From: Myxococcales bacterium
Lineage (GTDB): Bacteria; Myxococcota_A; Polyangia; Polyangiales; Ga0077539
Direction of reading: 5' to 3'
DNA: 63,321 nucleotides
NCBI GenBank assembly: GCA_030652255.1
Contig: JAUSAZ010000172.1
Span: forward strand, 1 to 63,321
The notes beneath the pieces are model-generated. The model was not told where the DNA came from and made no database searches. It was given only the letters and a program-made list of their open reading frames with translations. The number at the start of each line of letters is the position of its first letter. The stretch's first letter is position 1. The translations under genes were made by a program, and so were the position numbers. Below are positions 42,631 to 49,267 of this stretch, one piece after another.

Positions 42631-45600
42631 TCAGGCTTCGCGGCCGAAGCGGGCGTCGATGAGCTCGGCGCGGCGCTGCATGTCCTCGCCGAGGAAGCCC
42701 AGCTGCGAGAGCGAGGTGAGGAAGGGGCGCGACCCGCGGCCCTCGTAGTACGACGAGAAGCTCCGGAGGCGTTCGAGCTGCTCCAGCACCGCCGAGAAGC
42801 ACCAGGTGGTCTCGTTGCTGGGGATCGCCACGCGGTCAAAGCGCGGGCACGGCACGAGGAAGGGCTCGTCGAGCGCGATGCCCTCGCCGTGGGTGAACCA
42901 CTCCACCGCCGTCTGCAGGGCGCCCACGGCGGTGTCGCGCAGGCCGAGCGCCCAGGCCACCCGGGCGATGGTCACCAGCCGGGGCAGCGTGGGGTGCTGG
43001 TCGAGGGCCGCGGAGAGGAGGTCGAGGGCGAGCTCCAGCGAGCGCACCCGCGCGCCCGCGGCGAGGGCGGGGTCGTGCGCGTCGCACCAGCGGTCGAGCG
43101 CGGCGTCGAGGGTGTCGCGCCCGGCGTGCTGGGAGGTCCAGAAGGGGACGAGCTGGCCGACGTAGGGGAGCTCGCCGAGGTCGTCGCGCCAGCGGGCCGG
43201 GGTCGAGGGCGCGACGGTGACGGCGGTGGAGGGCGCGAGCAGACCGCGCGCGGCGAGGGCCTCCGCCCGATCGGGCTTGCAGAAGAACACGTTGAGCGAG
43301 AAGCGGTCGAGGGCGTCGTCCGTGGGCGCCGGGGCCAGCACCTGGAGCCCCGGGACCAGCCGGTAGCAGCCGTATCCCAGCGCCGCGAAGGTGCCCCGCA
43401 GCGCGCCCACGCTGGCGCCGGGGCGCATCGCGGCCAGCACCAGGGGCGACTCCTCGCCGAAGAACACCGATCCCCCGCGGACGATGGCCGTCTCCTCGCC
43501 CTGGGCGTCGAGCTTCACGAGGTCGACGCCGCGGAGGTCGAGCGAGGCGCGCATCGCGTCGAGGGTGCGCACCGCCACCACCTCGGAGGCGCTGTGCTGC
43601 GTCGGGTCGGCGGTGAGCGCGGCGAGCTCGCTGAGGGCCCCCATGTGGAGCGCCCCCTCGCCCGGGCGATCGGACAGCGCGGCCTGCACGACCGTCACCT
43701 GCGCGAAGCCGTTGCGCTCGACGCTCGCCCGGAGGTACGCCGCCGTCCGCGCGGCGGGCTCGACCGCCCACACCCTCCCGTCGGGCCCGACCGCCCGAGC
43801 CAGCGGCAGGGCGTACTGCCCATGGCTGGCGCCCACGTCGAGCACCCGCTCGCCCGGTCGGGTGAGCGCGCGCACGAAGGCCAGCTCGTCCTCGAACCAT
43901 CCGCCCTGCTCGCGCAGCACATACGCCGTGAGGCTCTCCAGCGAGGGCGGCACCGCCACCAGCACCCCGTCGCCGCCGTCCACCAGGTCGTAGTCGCGCG
44001 CGGGGAGCGTGGCCTCGTCCGCGGTGGGAATGGCCCTGGGGCGTGGCCCCGCGAGGCTCCGCTGCCACGCGGTGCGGTAGGCCTCCTCGAGCTCCCTCGC
44101 CAGGCGCTCGGGCGACCCGACGGGGCTCTCGCTCCATCGCTTCGGCAGCGAGGCGCGCAGGGCGGCGAGGCGGTCGGGGTCGCGGGCGAGCGCGCTGGCG
44201 ATGGCCACGTACTCCGCCTCGGTCTCGGCGAGGAGGGAGGTCTCTCCGAGGGCGGTGAGCATCGCGGCGCTCACCCGCCCGGCGTGCGTCGCGCCGCGCA
44301 GCGCCACCACCGGGACGCCCTGCGAGAGGGCCTCGCAGGTGGTGGTCGCGCCGTTGTAGGGGAAGGAGTCGAGCGCGAGGTCGACCCGCGCGTAGAGCGC
44401 GTGGGCGTCCTGCCAGCGCGCCGTGAAGCCCACGAACTCCAGCCGGTCGGCGGCGACGCCCGCGGCCTCGAACCACCCGCGCACCCGCGCCCGGTTGCCC
44501 TCCCGCTCGAAGGCCATGTGCTTCAGGATCATCCGCGACCCGGGCACCGCCGTGAGGATCTCGGCCCAGCAGCGCGCGAGCTCGGCCGAGAGCTTCGAGG
44601 CGTTGTTGAAGCTGGCGAAGGTCACGTGGCCCGCCGCCCTGCACGGCGGCTCCGGGGAGACCACCTCGCCGCTCGCCCGCCAGGCCATGAAACCCCCTGG
44701 CAGGCGCAGGAGTTCTTCGGTGTGGCGGGCGTCGCTGTCGCCCGGCGGGTCGGCCACGGCGTCGGTGATGCGGTAGTCCACCGTGGAGAGGCCGGTGGTG
44801 TCGGGGTAGCCCAGCCACGAGAGCTGCACCGGCGCGGCGCGGCGCGCGAGCACGCCCATGCGCCCGTTGGAGGTGTGGCCCGCGAGGTCGACGAGCAGGT
44901 CGATGCGGTCCTCCCGGATGCGGGCGGTGAGGGCCTGGTCGGACATCTCGCCGACGTCGAGCCAGTGGTCGACGGCCGCGCGGAGGCGGGCCTGCACGTC
45001 GTCGGTCGAGGCCATGCTGCTGTACGCGAAGAGCTCGAAGGCGTCGCGGTCGTGGGCCTCCAGCACCGGCGCCAGGAAGAGGCCCACCGGGTGTCTACGC
45101 AGGTCGGGCGAGAGGTAGCCCACGCGCAGCCGGCGCCCGGGCGTGGGGTCGGGGCTGAGGTCGCGGCGCTCGGCGGCGACGCTGCGCTCCAGGGCCCGGC
45201 CGAAGCGAAGGTGCTCCGCGAAGAGCTCGCCGGGGTCGCGGCCCGCGCCGCAGTGCATCGTGAAGAGCATCAGGGACCACGTCTCGAAGAGCGCGGGCCG
45301 CAGCCGCAGGGCCTCCCGGTGGTGCCGCAGCGCCTCGTCGATGCGCCCCTCGGTCCAGAGCGCGCCCGCGAGGACGGAGTGGGCCTCCGGGCTCGCCGGC
45401 GCGAGGGCCACGGCGCGCTCGAGCAGCACCAGGGCGTCGGCGATGCGCCCGCCGAGCAGCAGCAGCTTGCCGAAGGTGGTGTGCGCCGACGCGGAGTCGG
45501 GCGCCACGCGCACCGCGCGCGCGAGCAGCCCGTGCGCCTCCTCGAAGGCGTTGCGCCGCAGGAGCAGCTCGCCCAGGTTGTTGAGCGCCCGGGCGTCGTC

Positions 45601-45930
45601 GGGGTCGACGGCGAGGGCGGCCCGAAGCGCCGCCTCGGCCTCGGCGGTGCGCCCGTCGACGAGCAGGGCGCGGCCGCGGTTGATGAGGGCCACGGCGTCG
45701 CGGGGCGCCAGCGCGATGGCGCGGTCGAAGAGGGCGTAGGCCTCCGCGGTGCGCCCGCGGGCGTGCAGCAGGTCGCCCAGGTTGGCGAGCGCGCCGGGGA
45801 CCTCGGGGTCGTGCTCGAGGAGGGCCCGGTAGGCGGCCTCGGCCTCCGCCGCCCGACCCCCCTGGTGGTGCTCCACGGCATCCTGGAACAAGTCTCGGAG
45901 GTGGGGCGGGAGCGTGGATTCGAGCGCCAT
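42631..45930 (-). CDS. TPR - GT41 (OGT/SPINDLY-like) - FkbM methyltransferase fusion
   Basis: A 1099-residue multidomain protein. Residues 20-215 hold five to six TPR units (ALANLGDLLHARGRTAEAYA type). Residues 266-625 are a GT41 catalytic domain: GYLSPDLRRHPVGLFLAPVL with H280, LLVDLAGHTSNGRMGVLARR with H352, APVQLSWLGYPDTTG, K470, and DSFPYNGATTTCEALSQGVP, the UDP-sugar loop. Residues 690-860 are an FkbM-type methyltransferase: RVLDVGASHGQYALPLA (SAM motif), VWAVEPAARTAAYLRASVER, VDLVKLDAQGEETAIVRGG. The last 200 residues are unassigned. Divergent from fliC. It could glycosylate flagellin and then methylate the sugar (inference). Confidence 0.85.
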   Translation of the reverse strand: MALESTLPPHLRDLFQDAVEHHQGGRAAEAEAAYRALLEHDPEVPGALANLGDLLHARGRTAEAYALFDRAIALAPRDAVALINRGRALLVDGRTAEAEAALRAALAVDPDDARALNNLGELLLRRNAFEEAHGLLARAVRVAPDSASAHTTFGKLLLLGGRIADALVLLERAVALAPASPEAHSVLAGALWTEGRIDEALRHHREALRLRPALFETWSLMLFTMHCGAGRDPGELFAEHLRFGRALERSVAAERRDLSPDPTPGRRLRVGYLSPDLRRHPVGLFLAPVLEAHDRDAFELFAYSSMASTDDVQARLRAAVDHWLDVGEMSDQALTARIREDRIDLLVDLAGHTSNGRMGVLARRAAPVQLSWLGYPDTTGLSTVDYRITDAVADPPGDSDARHTEELLRLPGGFMAWRASGEVVSPEPPCRAAGHVTFASFNNASKLSAELARCWAEILTAVPGSRMILKHMAFEREGNRARVRGWFEAAGVAADRLEFVGFTARWQDAHALYARVDLALDSFPYNGATTTCEALSQGVPVVALRGATHAGRVSAAMLTALGETSLLAETEAEYVAIASALARDPDRLAALRASLPKRWSESPVGSPERLARELEEAYRTAWQRSLAGPRPRAIPTADEATLPARDYDLVDGGDGVLVAVPPSLESLTAYVLREQGGWFEDELAFVRALTRPGERVLDVGASHGQYALPLARAVGPDGRVWAVEPAARTAAYLRASVERNGFAQVTVVQAALSDRPGEGALHMGALSELAALTADPTQHSASEVVAVRTLDAMRASLDLRGVDLVKLDAQGEETAIVRGGSVFFGEESPLVLAAMRPGASVGALRGTFAALGYGCYRLVPGLQVLAPAPTDDALDRFSLNVFFCKPDRAEALAARGLLAPSTAVTVAPSTPARWRDDLGELPYVGQLVPFWTSQHAGRDTLDAALDRWCDAHDPALAAGARVRSLELALDLLSAALDQHPTLPRLVTIARVAWALGLRDTAVGALQTAVEWFTHGEGIALDEPFLVPCPRFDRVAIPSNETTWCFSAVLEQLERLRSFSSYYEGRGSRPFLTSLSQLGFLGEDMQRRAELIDARFGREA

Positions 45931-46138
45931 CGCGCGACCATGGCAGAGCGCCCCGGGTCACACAACGGAATGGCAGAGCGCGCATGGAGAGGCGGTCGGG
46001 AGGGCGGTCGGGGAGGGTTCGGAAAAATCGATTCAAGGCCCCGGAGGGGTGGCCGTACAGACAGGTGCTTAGGGATCCACAGCGGTCCCACGGACGGGCG
46101 TCACAGGGGCGCGCGTCAAGACGCACAAAGGAACTCCA
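45931..46138. promoter_or_regulatory. Divergent control region of fliC and the GT41-FkbM operon
   Basis: A 208-bp spacer, one of the few long gaps. It holds a twice-repeated ATGGCAGAGCGC-like box (45950-45961 and 45970-45981) and the FliA-like site described separately. A GGAAAAATCGATTC stretch (46020-46033) is the only A/T-rich patch. The fliC ribosome site is AAAGGAA at 46127-46133. Confidence 0.5.
46033..46059 (+). promoter_or_regulatory. Candidate sigma-28 (FliA) promoter of fliC
   Basis: TCAAGGCC (46033-46040), 11 bases, GCCGTACA (46052-46059) compared with TAAAGTTT-N11-GCCGATAA: correct spacing, GCCG perfect and TxAAG shared. It would give a leader of about 70 bases to fliC. It fits the rule that flagellin is FliA-dependent. 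Confidence 0.45.
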
Positions 46139-46963
46139 ATGGGCCTGTTCATCCAAACCAACGTCTCGTCGATGATCGCTCAGAGCAACCTCAACAAGAC
46201 CTCGGCGGGTCTCAGCGAGAACTTCAACAAGCTCTCGAGCGGCTTCCGCATCAACGGCGCCGCCGACGACGCCGCGGGCCTCGGCATCAGCAAGCTCATG
46301 AACGCCTCGGCCCGCTCGGTCATCGTGGCGTCGCGCAACGCGAGCGACGCCATCTCGATGTCCCAGACCGCTGACGGCGCCGCCGAGCAGATCCACGAGC
46401 TGCTCACCCGCATGCGCGAGCTGGCCGTCCAGGGCGCCAACGGCACCAACAACACCGTCGACCTCGCGAACCTCGACGGCGAGTTCGGCTCGGCCTCCGC
46501 GGAGATCACCCGCATCGGCAACGTGACCACCTACAACGGCACGGCCCTCCTCACGGGCACCGCGTCGGTCGCGTTCCAGGTCGGCATCCAGAACACCGGC
46601 GACGACCGCATCACGGTCAGCTTCGGCGGCGCCTCGGCGTCGAACCTCGGCATCACCGCCGCCTCGCTCGCCACCATCACCGGCGCCCAGGCCGCCATCG
46701 GCACGCTCGACAGCGCCATCTCGGCGCTCAGCACCGTCCGCCGCAACTTCGGCTCCACCATCAACCGCCTCCAGTCGACGGTGCAGAACCTGTCGGCCAC
46801 CGGCACCAACCTGTCGGCCGCCCTCAGCCGCCTCCGCGACACCGACATCGCGATGGAGACCGCCTCCCTCGCCCGCAACCAGGTGCTCACCCAGGCCGGC
46901 GCCGCCGTCCTCGGCCAGGCCAACCAGGCCCCGCAGCTGGCACTGTCGTTGCTCCGCGGCTGA
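46139..46963 (+). CDS. fliC: Flagellin
   Basis: A 274-residue filament subunit. Conserved D0/D1 ends: QTNVSSMIAQSNLNKTSAGL, KLSSGFRINGAADDAAGLGI, TRMRELAVQGANGTNNTVDL at the N side; AALSRLRDTDIAMETASLAR and NQVLTQAGAAVLGQANQAPQ at the C side. The variable centre is very short (about residues 135-200) and rich in Thr, Ser and Ala (TGTASVAFQVGIQ, ASNLGITAASLATITGAQ), so there is no D2/D3 domain. Ser/Thr there are likely glycan sites. Only one flagellin gene is in the window. Confidence 0.96.
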   Translation: MGLFIQTNVSSMIAQSNLNKTSAGLSENFNKLSSGFRINGAADDAAGLGISKLMNASARSVIVASRNASDAISMSQTADGAAEQIHELLTRMRELAVQGANGTNNTVDLANLDGEFGSASAEITRIGNVTTYNGTALLTGTASVAFQVGIQNTGDDRITVSFGGASASNLGITAASLATITGAQAAIGTLDSAISALSTVRRNFGSTINRLQSTVQNLSATGTNLSAALSRLRDTDIAMETASLARNQVLTQAGAAVLGQANQAPQLALSLLRG

Positions 46964-46979
46964 TCTCGACCCATGGCAG

Positions 46980-47002
46980 GGCCGCGGCGACGTGCCGCGG
47001 CC
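46980..47002 (+). terminator. Hairpin between fliC and fliD
   Basis: GGCCGCGGC (46980-46988), loop GACGT, GCCGCGGCC (46994-47002): a perfect 9-bp GC stem followed by only TT. It lies 16 bases after the fliC stop. It can act as a partial terminator or 3' stabiliser, letting flagellin be made in excess over FliD. Confidence 0.6.
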
Positions 47003-47027
47003 TTACGCCAACTGACGGAGCGCATCG

Positions 47028-48356
47028 ATGGCGATCACAGGCAGTCTCCCGACCAGCTCATCCGGCCTCGACGTCGAGGACCTCATCACGCGCCTCGTCG
47101 CGATCCGCAGCCAGTCGGTCACCGCGCTCCAGTCCCGCCAGCAGCAGATCAACCAGGCCAGCTCTACCGTCTCCGCCTTCACGACCCGGCTCTCCACCCT
47201 CTCCCGCGCCGCCCGCGCGCTCGACTCCACGTCCGAGTTCAACGCCACCACGGCGACCTCGTCCGACGCCACCTACGTCGCGGCCACCTCCTCCGGCGGC
47301 GTCGTCCCCGGGGCGTACACCGTGGCCGTCAGCCGCCTGGCGTCCGAGCAGCGCACCCGCAGCAACACCTTCGCCTCGAGCACCGACGCCATCGGCCTCG
47401 CGGGCACCCTCGATTTCACCATCGGCGCCGGCTCGCCCGTCTCGGTGACGGTCAACACCACCGACTCCCTCAACGACGTCGCCGCCCGCATCTCCGCCTC
47501 CGGCGCCCGCGTCAACGCCTCGGTCATCTACGACGGCACCAACTACCGGATGCTCGTCCGCGGGCTCGACAGCGGCGACGCCAACACCATCACCTTCAGC
47601 GAGAGCACCCCGGCGCTCACCGCCAGCCTCGGGCTGAGCACCCCGGCGAACACCTACCAGTCCGCGCAGGACGCGCTGTTCACCGTCGACGGCATCAGCA
47701 TGCGGCGGCCGACCAACCAGGTGACCAACGCCGTCCCCGGGGTCACCCTCGCCCTGGCCCGCACCACCGCCAGCGACGTGCGCATCACCGTCGCCACCGA
47801 CCCCGCGGCCATCAAGTCGAAGGTCCAGTCCTTCGTGACGGCCTACAACGACGTGGTGAACGCCAGCCACTCGGCCACGGGCTTCGGCACCACCCGGGCC
47901 TCCAACGCCGTGCTCGCCGGCGACTGGTCGTTTCGCAGCTCGCTCCAGCGGCTCTCGCGGCTGGTGGGGTCGAGCGTCCCGGGCACCTCCGGGTCGTACA
48001 CCACCCTCGCCAGCGTCGGCGTCCGGCTGCAGAACGACGGCACCCTCCAGATCAACGACGCCGCCTTCAGCGCCGCGATCGCCGCCGACCCGCAGGCGGT
48101 CTCCAAGGTCTTCGTGACCGACGTCGGCATCGGCGCCACCGGGCTGATGGACTCCTTCGCGACGGCCATCGCCGACCTGAGCTCCAACACCAACTCCACG
48201 ATGCTGGTGCGCGGCGCCACCCTCTCCACGCAGTCCCAGGCACTCTCCGTCCGCATCGCCCGCGAGCAGGACTCCATCACCTCGTACACCCAGATGCTGC
48301 GCTCGCAGTTCGCCGTGATGGAGACCATCGTCAGTCGTTACAAGGCCATCCTGTGA
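47028..48356 (+). CDS. fliD: Flagellar filament cap protein FliD
   Basis: A 442-residue cap protein. N-terminal GLDVEDLITRLVAIRSQSVT followed by ALQSRQQQINQASSTVSAFT; central VVPGAYTVAVSRLASEQRTR and the FliD-type KVQSFVTAYNDVVNASHSAT; C-terminal TQSQALSVRIAREQDSITSY-like coiled coil (with LSTQSQ) and LRSQFAVMETIVSRYKAIL. ATG 47028 lies 64 bp after fliC, beyond the hairpin. Confidence 0.94.
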   Translation: MAITGSLPTSSSGLDVEDLITRLVAIRSQSVTALQSRQQQINQASSTVSAFTTRLSTLSRAARALDSTSEFNATTATSSDATYVAATSSGGVVPGAYTVAVSRLASEQRTRSNTFASSTDAIGLAGTLDFTIGAGSPVSVTVNTTDSLNDVAARISASGARVNASVIYDGTNYRMLVRGLDSGDANTITFSESTPALTASLGLSTPANTYQSAQDALFTVDGISMRRPTNQVTNAVPGVTLALARTTASDVRITVATDPAAIKSKVQSFVTAYNDVVNASHSATGFGTTRASNAVLAGDWSFRSSLQRLSRLVGSSVPGTSGSYTTLASVGVRLQNDGTLQINDAAFSAAIAADPQAVSKVFVTDVGIGATGLMDSFATAIADLSSNTNSTMLVRGATLSTQSQALSVRIAREQDSITSYTQMLRSQFAVMETIVSRYKAIL

Positions 48357-48373
48357 ACCCTCCGAGGACGCCC

Positions 48374-48775
48374 ATGAGCTCCGCGAACGTTCTCTCCCGA
48401 TACGGCGCCGTCCAGGCCACCACCAGCTCGCCCGGGCAGATCCTGGTGATGCTCTACGACGGCCTCTTCCGCTTCCTCAACGAGGCCAAGGTCGCGATGC
48501 TGGAGAAGCGCCGCGGGCGCACCGGCGAGCTCATCAGCCGCGCGCACGCCATCCTCGACACGCTCAGCGCGACGCTCATCCACTCGCACGCACCGGAGCT
48601 GTGTAGCAACCTCGAGGCGGTCTACATGTTCTGCATGCAGCAGCTCATCACGGCCAACATCTACCTCAAGCCAGAGCCCATCGACGACGTGATGCGCGTG
48701 CTCACGCCGCTGCGCGAGGCCTGGACCGAGGTCGTCACCCGACCCCAGTCGACGGCCCTGGCTGGAGCGCGGTAA
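48374..48775 (+). CDS. fliS: Flagellin export chaperone FliS
   Basis: A 133-residue, helical protein: ANVLSRYGAVQATTSSPGQI (normally YxxxxVxTASPxxL), LVMLYDGLFRFLNEAKVAML, ELISRAHAILDTLSATLI, CSNLEAVYMFCMQQLITANI. It shields the flagellin C-terminus. ATG 48374 is 17 bp after fliD. Confidence 0.94.
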   Translation: MSSANVLSRYGAVQATTSSPGQILVMLYDGLFRFLNEAKVAMLEKRRGRTGELISRAHAILDTLSATLIHSHAPELCSNLEAVYMFCMQQLITANIYLKPEPIDDVMRVLTPLREAWTEVVTRPQSTALAGAR

Positions 48776-48784
48776 CCTCCGCAT

Positions 48785-48820
48785 CAGACCGTGGCCGGTC
48801 GGGGCGCGGTCCACGGTCTG
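48785..48820 (+). repeat. Inverted repeat between fliS and flaG
   Basis: CAGACCGTGG (48785-48794) and CCACGGTCTG (48811-48820) are exact reverse complements around 16 bases that can themselves pair partly. It begins 10 bases after the fliS stop. No T-run, so a stabiliser or attenuator rather than a simple terminator. Confidence 0.5.
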
Positions 48821-48856
48821 ACAGGCGCGCCGGCCCACAAGGTTCATGGACACCCA

Positions 48857-49264
48857 ATGACGATCTCACCCCTGACATCGATTGCCTCCGAGGGCGCGAC
48901 GCTCAACAACCGCGAGCCCGCCGTGCGCGCCGAGGTGCCCGGCTCGGCCACCAACAAGACGCAGGAGGCCAAGGCCCCGCAGACGCGCCCCGCGGAGGAG
49001 GCGCGCCGCGCCGAGGAGAAGGCCGACACGCCGGTGCGCGAGCTGTCCGAGATGCTCGAGATCGTCGAGGCCGCCAACGAGAAGCTGAAATCTTCCAACG
49101 CGGTGATCTCCTTCAGCGTCGACCCGGACACCCGCATCGTCGTCACCACCCTGCTCGACTCGCGCACCAACGAGGTGATCCGGCAGATCCCCAACGAGGC
49201 GGTGCTGGAGATCGCCCGCTCCCTCGACAAGATCGCGCCCATCCTCGTGCAGGAGAAGGTCTGA
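48857..49264 (+). CDS. flaG: FlaG-family protein
   Basis: A 135-residue protein. Disordered, charged N-terminal 70 residues (QTRPAEEARRAEEKADTPVR), then the FlaG domain: LKSSNAVISFSVDPDTRIVV, TTLLDSRTNEVIRQIPNEAV, LEIARSLDKI. FlaG affects filament length. The TGA stop at 49262-49264 is in the same frame as the next gene, which has no normal start codon. Confidence 0.9.
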   Translation: MTISPLTSIASEGATLNNREPAVRAEVPGSATNKTQEAKAPQTRPAEEARRAEEKADTPVRELSEMLEIVEAANEKLKSSNAVISFSVDPDTRIVVTTLLDSRTNEVIRQIPNEAVLEIARSLDKIAPILVQEKV

Positions 49265-49267
49265 CTG
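49251..49267 (+). promoter_or_regulatory. Ribosome site before a CTG start
   Basis: AGGAG at 49251-49255 (in AGGAGAAGG) lies 9 bases before CTG 49265, the first codon after the flaG stop. It supports initiation at CTG for the GT41 gene, as no ATG, GTG or TTG is found in that frame until ATG 49487. Confidence 0.45.

Noticed and set aside
42607..46374. A 1255-codon open frame on the plus strand opposite the GT41-FkbM gene
   Set aside because: Its translation is His/Arg/Gly/Ala-rich with no motifs and is the mirror of a strong coding gene on the other strand; long antisense frames are expected at this GC content.
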